Shown here: piece by piece, positions 7,091 to 15,792 of the stretch
Numbering within the stretch: position 1 is the stretch's first letter
How the letters are laid out: each line of letters opens with the position of its first letter
Origin: Bacteroidales bacterium
GTDB taxonomy: Bacteria; Bacteroidota; Bacteroidia; Bacteroidales; UBA932
Direction of reading: 5' to 3'
DNA length: 29,291 nucleotides
NCBI GenBank assembly: GCA_004556005.1
Contig: SFJA01000029.1
Coordinates: 1 to 29,291, forward strand
Made by a program: the position numbers and the translations under genes
The notes under the pieces: model-generated
Databases searched by the model: none
Told to the model about the DNA's origin: nothing
What the model saw: the letters and a program-made list of their open reading frames with translations, nothing else

Positions 7091-7122
7091 AGGAGGTCGA
7101 CTAAAGGGTCGGCCTCTTCTTT
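7091..7122 (+). terminator. Probable terminator after tRNA-Glu
   Basis: GAGGTCGAC (7093-7101) pairs with GTCGGCCTC (7108-7116) through 9 pairs including one G-U, with loop TAAAGG and a pyrimidine-rich tail TTCTTT. It begins a few bases after the mature tRNA end. Confidence 0.65.
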
Positions 7123-7281
7123 GTTATGAGCGGAGCTCCGCATTGCTGCGCATCCGCTCTACTATCGCACTGACGACTCTAGCCGGATTATTTTGGGGAA
7201 GAAAATCGCCAAGACATGGAGGAAGCAGCAGATTATCGTTGGGATTGTAGGATTTAAAGCCTATCTTTGCCACTGTTTCAT

Positions 7282-7330
7282 AAAAATAATAGCTATTCCT
7301 TTGATTATCAAAAGAATAGCTATTTTATTT
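7282..7330. repeat. Long AT-rich inverted repeat
   Basis: Arms 7282-7305 and 7307-7330 match at 21 of 24 positions around one central base. Each arm carries the 10-base palindrome AATAGCTATT. It could be a bidirectional terminator or a miniature repeat element. Confidence 0.65.
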
Positions 7331-7340
7331 TCGTTTGCCG

Positions 7341-7445
7341 CAGATGCGGACGGCTGTCTCCTCCGGGAACCCGTGCCACCCTCGGCTGGGGTCGAGCGGA
7401 GCGAGACGGTTCCGGAGAAGAGCAGCCGACGCTCGGAGGCATCTG
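7341..7445. other. Candidate structured RNA or repeat element, GC-rich nested stems
   Basis: CAGATGC (7341-7347) pairs with GCATCTG (7439-7445). Inside it GGCTG (7352-7356) pairs with CAGCC, and CTCCGG plus AACC then pair with GGTTCCGGAG across a loop that itself contains CTCG/CGAG. Several nested, ordered pairings over 105 bases are unlikely to be accidental. No known RNA family is recognised. A dispersed intergenic repeat is an equally good reading. Confidence 0.4.
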
Positions 7446-7469
7446 AACATAAAGAAAGAGGATGACCTC

Positions 7470-7488
7470 AAAGTCAATTTGACTTTTT
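7470..7488 (+). terminator. Hairpin with T-run, candidate terminator
   Basis: AAAGTCAA (7470-7477) and TTGACTTT (7479-7486) are perfectly complementary around one base, and the T-run continues to 7488. It lies about 70 bases past the aminotransferase stop and could act in either direction, though the T-run favours plus-strand transcripts. Confidence 0.4.
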
Positions 7489-7557
7489 AGTCAGCCCCTT
7501 ACCGTCATTCGCGAAAACCGCTCTCACAGATATGCGGCTTCCGTTTGTCCAATCTCA

Positions 7558-8763
7558 TCAGTTCGTCCGTCCCGGATAGACCTTCAGTGCCTCGGCGATG
7601 CACTTCATTGCCTTTTCAAGTTCCGGAACCTCAAGCACATAAGCTATGCGGACCTGATTCTTGATGGTCTTATCAGCGTAGAATGCCGTTGCCGGCGTCA
7701 ACTGTACCGTCTCGTTGTTGTACCTAAAGTCGGTGAGCAACCATTTGGCAAATTCACCCGCGTCGTCAATTGGCAGTTCTGCCACAGCGTAGAATGCTCC
7801 GAGCGGAGTCGGGGCAAATACTCCGGGTATTTCGTTGAGAGCCTTGATGGTAACGTCACGACGGCGGATGTATTCTTCCCTGACTTCGGCGAAATAGCTG
7901 TCCGGAGTGTCAAGCGCGCCGATGGTGGCATACTGCCCGAGCACAGGTGGACAGAGCCTTGACTGAGCGTATTTGAGGGCAGCTGCGATGACGTCCTTGT
8001 TATGAGAGGCGATGCAGCCGATTCTCACGCCGCAGAGGTTGTAACGCTTTGATACTGAGTCAACAAGTATGACATGTTGCTCCAGTCCCTTAAGGTTCAT
8101 CGCCGAGAAGTGAGGTTCCTCGGTGTAGCAGAATTCCCTATAGACCTCGTCGGAAATCAGGAAGAGGTCGTGCTTGAGGCAGAACTGGCCCAGCTGTATC
8201 ATTTCTTCCTTGCTGAAGAGTTTTCCGGACGGGTTGCAAGGGTTGCTGATTAGCACCGCCCTGGTCTTTGGGGTGAGGACCTTTTCAAATTCTTCGATAC
8301 CCGGTATGTCGAAATTGTTGCGTATGTTTGTGTGTACGGCTACGAGCTTGATATCGTTGAGTATTGCGTAGGTGTTGTAGTTCGTGTAGAACGGCTCGAC
8401 AACGATGATTTCCTCTCCCGGGTCAGCGGCTACCTGCATTGCGAGCGCAAAAGCCTCGCTTCCGGCTACGTCGATGAGAATTTCAGATACGTCGAGTTCT
8501 ATGCCGCATTTTTTGTAGTACTTCTCTACCAGGCCCTTGCGCAGAGGCATAAGGCCTGCGGAGTTGCTGTAGGAGATGTGATCGAGCCTGTCGCAGGCAG
8601 CCTTGACCGCCTCCAGGGCACACTCAGGAGACTTGATGTCAGGAGCTCCGACATTGAGGTGGTAAACCTTGACGCCCGCTGCTTCTGCGGCTTCCGAAAC
8701 CGGGGCCAGCTTCCTGATGGCCGATGCCGGTAACGCTGATGATTTTTTCGAAATCTGTGGCAT
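7558..8763 (-). CDS. PLP-dependent aminotransferase, aspartate aminotransferase-like (class I/II)
   Basis: The 401-residue fold-type I enzyme has the PLP lysine at residue 239 in DSVSKRYNLCGVRIG, SNPCNPSG near 173-180 (usual NPxNPTG), the cofactor aspartate in ISDEVYREF near 205, and a late substrate-carboxylate arginine in VRIAYVLEV. It most resembles the bacterial aspartate aminotransferase subgroup that interconverts aspartate and oxaloacetate. Its position downstream of asd and thrA fits a role in supplying aspartate, but sequence alone does not fix the amino donor; prephenate or another amino acid is possible. The gap to asd is 96 bases, so it may have its own promoter. The LL-diaminopimelate aminotransferase signature is absent. 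Confidence 0.88.
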   Translation of the reverse strand: MPQISKKSSALPASAIRKLAPVSEAAEAAGVKVYHLNVGAPDIKSPECALEAVKAACDRLDHISYSNSAGLMPLRKGLVEKYYKKCGIELDVSEILIDVAGSEAFALAMQVAADPGEEIIVVEPFYTNYNTYAILNDIKLVAVHTNIRNNFDIPGIEEFEKVLTPKTRAVLISNPCNPSGKLFSKEEMIQLGQFCLKHDLFLISDEVYREFCYTEEPHFSAMNLKGLEQHVILVDSVSKRYNLCGVRIGCIASHNKDVIAAALKYAQSRLCPPVLGQYATIGALDTPDSYFAEVREEYIRRRDVTIKALNEIPGVFAPTPLGAFYAVAELPIDDAGEFAKWLLTDFRYNNETVQLTPATAFYADKTIKNQVRIAYVLEVPELEKAMKCIAEALKVYPGRTN

Positions 8764-8859
8764 ATAGCTATTGTTTACTGTTGTTTCTATATTTTTCCCG
8801 CCCCGCCCCGGGCAAAATGCCCCGTAATCTCGAGCCCCGGAACAGCCCGGCAGGTTAGG

Positions 8860-9861
8860 CTAGCTCCGGCTGATGAGGAATTCGGCAATCTGCACTGCGT
8901 TGAGCGCTGCGCCTTTCCTGATCTGGTCGGCAGAGAGCCAGAGTGTGATGCCGTTAGGGTCGGTGATGTCCTTACGCACGCGGCCGACATAAACGTCATC
9001 CTTTCCTCCGGTGAACAAAGGCATAGGGTACACCTTGTTGGCAGGGTCGTCCTGAAGTGTCACTCCAGGTGCAGCGGCAAGGACCTTGCGGACCTCCTCC
9101 ACTTCAAGCGGCCTTTCGGTCTCGATCCATACCGCTTCGCTGTGCGAACGGAGAGAAGAGATGCGCACGCAGGTTGCCGAGCATTTCACGTCGGAATGCA
9201 TGATTTTGCGTGTCTCGTTGTACATCTTCATTTCCTCCTTGGTATAGTCGTTGTCCTGGAAAACGTCGATCTGAGGAATGACATTGTAAGCGAGCTGGTA
9301 AGCGAACTTGCTGACAGTCACCGGCTTGGCCTCTACAATATCCTTGTATTGCTGCTGCAGTTCGGCCATTGCCTGCGCACCCGCACCTGAAGCGGACTGA
9401 TAGCTCGCAACGTGTATCCTCTTGATATGAGAGAGATTCTCGATAGGCTGCAGGGCCACAACCATCATAATGGTCGTACAGTTAGGGTTTGCAATTATTC
9501 CTCGAGGCCTGATCAGAGCATCCTCGGCATTGCACTCCGGCACTACGAGAGGCACGTCCTCGTCCATCCTGAACGCGCTGGAGTTGTCTATCATCACAGC
9601 ACCGTACTTCGTAATGGTATCGGCAAATTCCTTCGAAGTGCCGGCTCCCGCCGATACAAAGGCATAGTCAACGCCCTTGAAGTCATCATTGTGCTGGAGC
9701 AGCCTGACCTCATACTCCTTGCCCCTGAACTCATACTTTGTTCCGGCACTCCTCTCCGAACCGAAGAGAAGCAATTCGTCTATGGGGAAATTCCTCTCCG
9801 CAAGCACGCGGAGAAACTCCTGTCCAACGGCGCCGCTTGCGCCGACAATCGCTACTTTCAT
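8860..9861 (-). CDS. asd: Aspartate-semialdehyde dehydrogenase
   Basis: Asd reduces aspartyl-4-phosphate to aspartate semialdehyde with NADPH, the branch-point step to lysine, threonine and methionine. The 333-residue protein starts with the NADP-binding motif VAIVGASGAVGQEFLRVL. The catalytic cysteine is residue 128 in ANPNCTTIMM, and a catalytic histidine lies in ISSLRSHSEAVW. The sequence YQSASGAGAQAM and the C-terminal WLSADQIRKGAALNAVQIAE are typical of the family. Length is normal. It starts 5 bases after the aspartokinase/homoserine dehydrogenase gene, whose product makes its substrate and uses its product, so co-transcription is very likely. Confidence 0.96.
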   Translation of the reverse strand: MKVAIVGASGAVGQEFLRVLAERNFPIDELLLFGSERSAGTKYEFRGKEYEVRLLQHNDDFKGVDYAFVSAGAGTSKEFADTITKYGAVMIDNSSAFRMDEDVPLVVPECNAEDALIRPRGIIANPNCTTIMMVVALQPIENLSHIKRIHVASYQSASGAGAQAMAELQQQYKDIVEAKPVTVSKFAYQLAYNVIPQIDVFQDNDYTKEEMKMYNETRKIMHSDVKCSATCVRISSLRSHSEAVWIETERPLEVEEVRKVLAAAPGVTLQDDPANKVYPMPLFTGGKDDVYVGRVRKDITDPNGITLWLSADQIRKGAALNAVQIAEFLISRS

Positions 9862-9866
9862 ATACT

Positions 9867-12290
9867 TTAAATGTTTACAACTCTCATAATGTCCGCAAAA
9901 ACACCTGCGGCGGTGACGTCCGCTCCGGCTCCGTAACCCTGGATAAGCATAGGGTGCTTGTGATACCTTGAAGTGGTGAGCAGGACTATATTGTTGGACC
10001 CGTCAAGCACGTAGAACGAATGGTCCGAAGAAACCGCCCTGAGCGAAACGCTGCAACGGCCGTTCTCCATGCAGGCAACGAAGCGCCATCTCTTGTGCTC
10101 CCTTTCCAGTTCCCGTCTCTGCTCCTCGAAGGCGGCGTCAAGTTCCGGAAGCCTCTCCCAGAATTCTTCCAGACTGCATTCGAAAAGTTCCTGAGGGACA
10201 AACAATTCCGCGCGCACATCCTCCTGATTGACCTTGTAGCCCGCCTCGCGCGAAAGGATCACGAGTTTGCGTATCACGTCCTTGCCGCTCAGGTCGATGC
10301 GAGGGTCCGGTTCTGAATAACCTTCCTCCTGGGCCATCTTGACCGTCTTGCTGAAAGGAATGTCGGCTGAGATGGTGTTGAAGATGTAGTTCAGCGTGCC
10401 GCTGACCACGGCCTCGATCTTTTCTATCTTGTCCCCGCTGTTGCGCAGGTCGTTGATGGTTCCGATGATAGGCAGGCCCGCGCCGACGTTGGTCTCGTAC
10501 AGGAATTTGACCCCCATGCGCTTGGCGCTCTCCTTGAGTGCGCTGTAGTTGCCGTAGTCGGAAGAAGCCGCTATCTTGTTGGCTGTCACCACGGAAATGC
10601 CGTGACTGAAGAATTGTTCATAAAGTCCGGCAACTTCAGCGCTGGCAGTGCAATCGACAAACACGGAGTTGAAGATGTTCATTCCAATGACCTCGTCGCG
10701 CAAGCGCTTGATATCGAGCGGCTCGCCGGCGGCAAGGAGCTCACGGTAGTTGGAAAGTTCGATGCCGTTGCGGTCGAATATGCCGCGGGTGCTGCGTGCT
10801 ATGCCTACTATGTTTATCTTGAGATTCTGTTCCTTCTTTAGACTTTCCCTCTGCTGCGCAATCTGTTCGAGCAGTTTGGCACCCACCGTTCCGACTCCGC
10901 ATACGAAGAGGTTAAGTTCCTGATATTCGGACAGGAAGAAACTGTCGTGAATGACATTGAGGCTCTTGCGCAGGAACTTGCTCTCAACTACAAAGGAAAT
11001 GTTTGTCTGAGACGCTCCCTGGCTTATCGCGATGATGTTGATGCCGTTGCGTCCGAGGGTGGAGAAGAGTTTGCCGGCTATGCCCGGGTGACCGTTCATG
11101 TTGTCCCCGACCACTGCCACGGTAGAGAGCCCCTCGCGGAAAGTCGCCTTGTTGACTGCACCTTCGCATATTTCGCGGGCAAATTCCCTGTTGAGCACCT
11201 CGCAGGCCTTTTCGGCATCCCTGCGTCTCACACCTAGCGAAATTCCAGTCTCAGAAGAAGACTGGCAGGCGAGGAATACGCTGATATGGTTGTCGGCAAG
11301 AGAGCCGAATATCCTTTTGTCCACGCCGACAACGCCGACCATTATCGGACCTCCGATGTTTATCAGACAGGTGTCGTCGATGGAAGAGATTCCGGTAATC
11401 GATGCCTTGCTTCTCTTGCAGTCGTGTTTGATGACCGTTCCCGCACCCTCGGGATTGAAGGTGTTGCGCACCCTGATTGGAATGTTTCTTGACAGGGCAG
11501 GGTAGAGGGTTGGCGGATAAACCACCTTGGCTCCGAAGTTGCAGAGCTCCATAGCCTCCTCATAGCTCAGTTCATCAATTACATACGAGGTGTCTATCAT
11601 CCTCGGGTCGGCAGTCATAAAGCCGTCGACATCGGTCCAGATTTCGAGTGTTTCGGCTTCCAGAGCCGCTGCGATTATGCTCGCCGTGTAGTCTGAGCCG
11701 CCCCTTCCGAGATTGCTTATCCTGCCGCTGTGAAGGTCCCTGGCAATGAATCCCGGAACTACGGTCACTTCCTTGATCCCGCCAATCTTTTCCTTGACGA
11801 GGCTGTAGCTCTCTTCGCTTGCAAGGCAGTCCTTGCCGTCTTCCCTGACGGTGCGTATCATATCCAGCGAGTCGGCAAGCGCGCAGCCGAGCATAGTGGA
11901 AATGATAGGTGCTGACATGCGTTCGCCGTAACTTACTATCTCATCGCAGCTGTGTTCCGAAAGGTCTCCAAGCAGGAAAACGCCTTTGAAAAGTTCTCCG
12001 AGCTTGTCCAGCAGGGGAGTGACCACCGCCTTGAGAGCCTCACGGTCCTCCTCGCGTATCACGCTGTCAATCAGTTCGAGATGCCTGCTTCTGAGAGCAT
12101 CGTAATAAGCAGTATAGCTTGAGTCGGAGGACTCTGCAAGTTTTGCAGTGAGAATCAGACGGTCGGTTACTCCGCCAAGTGCGGAAACTACAACTACGGC
12201 TGGCCCGTCGAGGGAGCCGACAATCTTCCTGATGCCCGCAAGCCCCTCTGGGGAGCCTACTGATGTACCGCCGAATTTAAGAACCTTCAT
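9867..12290 (-). CDS. thrA: Bifunctional aspartate kinase / homoserine dehydrogenase
   Basis: This fused enzyme catalyses the first step (aspartate phosphorylation) and third step (semialdehyde to homoserine) of the aspartate pathway. ATG 12290 (MKVLKFGGTSVGSPEG) is preferred; a TTG three codons upstream is possible. The resulting 807 residues are normal for ThrA. The N-terminal kinase shows KFGGTSVG and NLGRGGSDYTASIIAAALEA. Central ACT-type regulatory modules follow (about residues 315-460; INIGGPIMVGVVGVD, VAVVGDNMNGHPGIAGKLF). The homoserine dehydrogenase half begins near 460 with FVCGVGTVGAKLL and has TANKIAAS, FLYETNVGAGLPII and SGTLNYIF. The ACT modules imply feedback control by a pathway product, most likely threonine. 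It lies 31 bases after metH and 5 before asd. Confidence 0.96.
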   Translation of the reverse strand: MKVLKFGGTSVGSPEGLAGIRKIVGSLDGPAVVVVSALGGVTDRLILTAKLAESSDSSYTAYYDALRSRHLELIDSVIREEDREALKAVVTPLLDKLGELFKGVFLLGDLSEHSCDEIVSYGERMSAPIISTMLGCALADSLDMIRTVREDGKDCLASEESYSLVKEKIGGIKEVTVVPGFIARDLHSGRISNLGRGGSDYTASIIAAALEAETLEIWTDVDGFMTADPRMIDTSYVIDELSYEEAMELCNFGAKVVYPPTLYPALSRNIPIRVRNTFNPEGAGTVIKHDCKRSKASITGISSIDDTCLINIGGPIMVGVVGVDKRIFGSLADNHISVFLACQSSSETGISLGVRRRDAEKACEVLNREFAREICEGAVNKATFREGLSTVAVVGDNMNGHPGIAGKLFSTLGRNGINIIAISQGASQTNISFVVESKFLRKSLNVIHDSFFLSEYQELNLFVCGVGTVGAKLLEQIAQQRESLKKEQNLKINIVGIARSTRGIFDRNGIELSNYRELLAAGEPLDIKRLRDEVIGMNIFNSVFVDCTASAEVAGLYEQFFSHGISVVTANKIAASSDYGNYSALKESAKRMGVKFLYETNVGAGLPIIGTINDLRNSGDKIEKIEAVVSGTLNYIFNTISADIPFSKTVKMAQEEGYSEPDPRIDLSGKDVIRKLVILSREAGYKVNQEDVRAELFVPQELFECSLEEFWERLPELDAAFEEQRRELEREHKRWRFVACMENGRCSVSLRAVSSDHSFYVLDGSNNIVLLTTSRYHKHPMLIQGYGAGADVTAAGVFADIMRVVNI

Positions 12291-12321
12291 AACACACAAA
12301 TATATGCTTTTATAGCGAAAA

Positions 12322-15300
12322 TTACAATACCTTTATCTGTCCCAGAAACAGTTCGCTATCCTGTTCGCTGAAAGCTCTCAACTTGCAGTAAGAATCAAAA
12401 ACAACATTGTCAACTTCCCTTATATCAGGGAAATATCCTTCTGGATGAATAATTACCAGAGTGCATACGCTGGCATCGGGGATCATTGCGCAACTTGCGC
12501 TCAGACCTATCCCGGTGTCAAGCAGTCCGAGCAAATCCCTCTTGACGCTGTGGTCCGGGCAGCAGCTGTATCCTATGCCCGGCATAATTACCTTGCAGCC
12601 GCTCTGCTCCGTAAACAGTATTCCGGCCCTGCAGCTTGCAGCTTCCGCCAGGCAGACCGACACAGCGTGACGCACCAGATCCGGCACCGCGCACGCCCCG
12701 CATCTGCAGCCCTGGTGGTGAGGCGCTTCTCCGCCCTCGACCTTCGCTGCAAACACTCCCATCTGCCGCCAGCCATCCGCCGGAAGCAGGTCCGCCAGAC
12801 AATTTCCTCCCTTTTGCCTCAGCATAGGCAGTTTCAGGCTTCCGTCACGGCTTATGATAAGGTCGCAGCCCTGCTCCACCGTCCTTCTGCAATCCAGGAA
12901 CCTCGCTTGCAGGGTAAGCGTAAAGCAGCCGCTGTCCATAAGCGTTTCCGCCTCTTTCCTAAGCTCCGCAACCCTTTCGTCAGCCTCCGCCGCATTGCCC
13001 ATTCCGCACACGGCACGGAAGAGCCTCCAGTCAAAGTGTTGCTTCAGCTCGTCGATGCCTGTAGTCTGACTTTCAATATCTTGCAGTTTGTTATAATCAA
13101 ACTGTTCTGTAAACTTCCTTTTTTCGATTGTACTCTTTTCGCCTCTCTTTCTGAAGAGCTCCTGCAGCCTTGTATGCTCCTCGCTTTCTTCCTTGAGGAA
13201 CTGTTCCCTGGCGCTCAGGTACTTCTTGCATTTCACAGCCGTCGCCGAGGCGTCAGCGCCGTAGTGCACGTTAGAGTAGATCGGTGCGAGCTTGACTGCC
13301 GTGAAACTGGCCGACGCCGCAGCGCCTCCAACAAAAACGGCAATGTCCAGCCCCTGCTCTGCCATCAGGGAGCAGAATTGTTCCATACGATAAAGCGAAG
13401 GTGTAATCAGGCCGCTCAGCCCGATGATCTGCGCCCCGCACTCCAGCGCCTTTGCCAGAATCTCTTCCGCCGGCACCATCACGCCCAGGTCTATGACCTC
13501 GAACCCGCTGCACTGCAACACGATGGCGGTGATGTTCTTGCCTATGTCGTGCACGTCTCCCTGCACAGTAGCTATCACCACCTTCGCCTTGCTGCCGCCG
13601 CTGTCCTCCGCCTTCATATAAGGCTGAAGCACATCGACCGCCTGCCGCATCACCTTTGCCGACTTCACTACCTGCGGCAGGAACATCCTGCCCTCGCCGA
13701 ACAATTCTCCGACCTTCTCCATACCCTGCATCAGCGGCCCCTCGATGACAGCCACCGCGCTGCCGAGTTCCGAAAGGCTCTTCAGCACGTCGTGTTCCAG
13801 CCCCGTCGCACTGCCCTTGACCAGCGCATCACTGAGCCTGGCGCTGCAGTCCTGAACCGGACTCTCAGACGTCGTTAAGGTCGAATTCTCCTTTGCACCG
13901 CCACCTCCTCCTTCGCCTGCTGCCTGGGCCGCGAGCCTGCCGGCATATTCCACCAGCCTCGTGGTCGCCTCGGCGTCGGAATCGAATAACACGTCCTCGA
14001 CGGCCTGCAGCAGTCCCGGGTCTATGCTGTCGTAAATCTGCAGCATCTGCGGGTTGACTATCGCCATATCCAGCCCGGCCTTTATCGCGTGGTAGAGGAA
14101 TGCCGAATGCATTGCCTCGCGTACCGCATTGTTGCCGCGGAATGCGAACGACAGGTTGGAAATACCCCCGGAGCAGAGAGCCCCGGGAAGGTTCTGCTTG
14201 ATCCAGCGCACCGCCTCGATAAAATCGACCCCGAAGCGGGCATGCTCGGCGATGCCCGTGCCGATTGAAAGCACGTTGACATCGAATATTATGTCGCCCG
14301 GGTCTATCCCCGCTGCCGTCAGCAGTTCGTACGACCTGCGGCTTATCTCTATCTTGCGCTCGTACGAAGTCGCCTGGCCCTTCTCGTCAAAGGCCATTAC
14401 GACCATTGCGGCACCCATACTCTTGATATGCAGCGCTTTGCGTACAAATACCTCTTCTCCTTCTTTAAGCGAAATCGAATTGACTATCGCCTTGCCCTGA
14501 ACGTTTTCCAGCCCGGCGCAGACGGTATCCCAGTCGGATGAGTCTATCATTATCGCCGCCTTCGCGACCGCCGGATCGGAAGAAACGTACCTCAGGAAAG
14601 TCTGCATCTGCTCGCGCGAATCCAGCATCGCGTCGTCCATGTTGACGTCGATGATGCTCGCTCCGCCCTCGATCTGGGCAGCCGCCACCTCGAGAGCCTC
14701 GTTATATGCCCCGGACGCAATCAGACGGGCAAACTTGCGGGACCCCGCTACATTGCTGCGCTCTCCGATATTGGTGAAATTCCGGCTGCTGTCTATCCTG
14801 ACCGCCTCGAGGCCGCTCACGCACAGGTGAGGCCGGGAGGTGGAGGAGAATTGTTCCTTACCCGCAGTCCTTGCTTTTTTGCCCCGGACGGCGTCCGCAA
14901 TCGCACGTATGTGCTCCGGAGTTGTGCCGCAGCAGCCGCCGACTATGTTGAGCAGGCCCTCGTCCGCCATCCTGCCTATGCAGGCCGCCATTTCTTCGGG
15001 GCTGTCGTTGTAGCGGCCCATCTCGTCCGGCATTCCGGCGTTGGGGAAGAACAGCAGCGGGAGAGGGGAGAAACGGTCGATTTCGCGCACCAGCGGCAGC
15101 ATCTGTTCGGCACCGAGTGCACAGTTGATGCCCAGAGCGACCAGACCTGGAGCGTGCGAAACCGAAATCGCAAAGGCCTCGAGCGTCTGTCCTGTCAGCA
15201 TCCTGCCGCTGCGGTCGCTGACCGTTGCCGAAATCATCATAGGCACCGGAACTCCGAGTTCTTCAAATGCCTTTATCGCAGCCTTGGCGTTGAGCGCATC

Positions 15301-15792
15301 GAACCAGGTTTCCAGAAGGATAAGGTCAACACCGCCTTTGAGCAGTCCGTCTATCTGTATTTTGTAAGAGTCCTTTATCTCATTGAAACTGAAGCGCCTT
15401 GCTGCCGGATTGTCGGCATCGCCGCCCATCGATAGACTGTATCCTCCAGGTCCGACGCTGCCAGCGACCCAGACCTTGCGCGGGCTTTCGTCAGCCGCGC
15501 GCCTTGCGATGCGGGCCGCCTCGAGTGCCATCTGAGCCGCCTTGTCGGCAAGCCCGTGAGCAAGTTGTGTAAGCGGGTTTGCACCGAAACTGTTGGTTTC
15601 GATAATGTCTGCACCTGCCTCGATATAACGGCGGTGTATGTCCATAATGACATCCGGAGCGCTCAGGTTGAGCAATTCGTTGTCTCCCTGGTACGATTCC
15701 CTGTCCGGGACAAGGCGCTGGATCATCGTGCCCATAGCGCCGTCAAGCGTCAGGATGCGCTTAGAAATTATCTCTGAGAATGCTGGTGACAT
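12322..15792 (-). CDS. metH: Cobalamin-dependent methionine synthase with divergent activation domain
   Basis: MetH transfers the methyl group of 5-methyltetrahydrofolate to homocysteine through cob(I)alamin. The start chosen is ATG 15792 (MSPAFSEIISKRI), 15 codons inside the longest frame; it overlaps metF by 32 bases. It has 1156 residues. Domains in order: homocysteine/zinc domain (ILTLDGAMGTMIQRL, GINCALG, GGCCGTTPEH), folate domain from about 337 (FTNIGERSNVAGSRKF), a Gly/Ser/Thr-rich linker with a five-glycine run near 630, cap and cobalamin domain with axial histidine in DVHDIGKNI near 748, and a C-terminal reactivation domain. The last is short and divergent: MPGIGYSCCPDHSVK replaces RPAPGYPxCPxHTxK, and IGLSASCAMIPDASV resembles stand-alone activation proteins. 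The first three domains look fully functional. Confidence 0.94.
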   Translation of the reverse strand: MSPAFSEIISKRILTLDGAMGTMIQRLVPDRESYQGDNELLNLSAPDVIMDIHRRYIEAGADIIETNSFGANPLTQLAHGLADKAAQMALEAARIARRAADESPRKVWVAGSVGPGGYSLSMGGDADNPAARRFSFNEIKDSYKIQIDGLLKGGVDLILLETWFDALNAKAAIKAFEELGVPVPMMISATVSDRSGRMLTGQTLEAFAISVSHAPGLVALGINCALGAEQMLPLVREIDRFSPLPLLFFPNAGMPDEMGRYNDSPEEMAACIGRMADEGLLNIVGGCCGTTPEHIRAIADAVRGKKARTAGKEQFSSTSRPHLCVSGLEAVRIDSSRNFTNIGERSNVAGSRKFARLIASGAYNEALEVAAAQIEGGASIIDVNMDDAMLDSREQMQTFLRYVSSDPAVAKAAIMIDSSDWDTVCAGLENVQGKAIVNSISLKEGEEVFVRKALHIKSMGAAMVVMAFDEKGQATSYERKIEISRRSYELLTAAGIDPGDIIFDVNVLSIGTGIAEHARFGVDFIEAVRWIKQNLPGALCSGGISNLSFAFRGNNAVREAMHSAFLYHAIKAGLDMAIVNPQMLQIYDSIDPGLLQAVEDVLFDSDAEATTRLVEYAGRLAAQAAGEGGGGGAKENSTLTTSESPVQDCSARLSDALVKGSATGLEHDVLKSLSELGSAVAVIEGPLMQGMEKVGELFGEGRMFLPQVVKSAKVMRQAVDVLQPYMKAEDSGGSKAKVVIATVQGDVHDIGKNITAIVLQCSGFEVIDLGVMVPAEEILAKALECGAQIIGLSGLITPSLYRMEQFCSLMAEQGLDIAVFVGGAAASASFTAVKLAPIYSNVHYGADASATAVKCKKYLSAREQFLKEESEEHTRLQELFRKRGEKSTIEKRKFTEQFDYNKLQDIESQTTGIDELKQHFDWRLFRAVCGMGNAAEADERVAELRKEAETLMDSGCFTLTLQARFLDCRRTVEQGCDLIISRDGSLKLPMLRQKGGNCLADLLPADGWRQMGVFAAKVEGGEAPHHQGCRCGACAVPDLVRHAVSVCLAEAASCRAGILFTEQSGCKVIMPGIGYSCCPDHSVKRDLLGLLDTGIGLSASCAMIPDASVCTLVIIHPEGYFPDIREVDNVVFDSYCKLRAFSEQDSELFLGQIKVL

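Larger units (their letters stand above)
7123..7557. other. 435-base gene-free region rich in inverted repeats
   Basis: No convincing gene lies here. The region holds the palindrome GCGGAGCTCCGC (7130-7141) inside a larger GAGCGG/CCGCTC pairing, a long AT-rich inverted repeat (7282-7330), a GC-rich candidate structured element (7341-7445) and a hairpin with T-run (7470-7488). It separates the plus-strand tRNA from the minus-strand aminotransferase, so both transcripts must end in or near it. The words GCGGAGCTCCGC and GAGCGGAGCGAGAC have the look of dispersed intergenic repeats, which only a genome-wide search could confirm. Confidence 0.6.

Noticed and set aside
7193..7465. 90-codon plus-strand frame in the intergenic region
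   Set aside because: It runs through the AT-rich inverted repeat and the GC-rich nested stems. Its composition changes abruptly and segments such as VERSET are typical translations of intergenic repeats.
8764..8859. GC-rich stretch between asd and the aminotransferase as a strong terminator
   Set aside because: Only short pairings such as GGGCA/TGCCC are possible and no T-run follows on the minus strand, so termination cannot be claimed.
12445..13878. 477-codon plus-strand frame opposite metH
   Set aside because: Arg/Leu/His-rich shadow translation opposite conserved cobalamin and activation domains.
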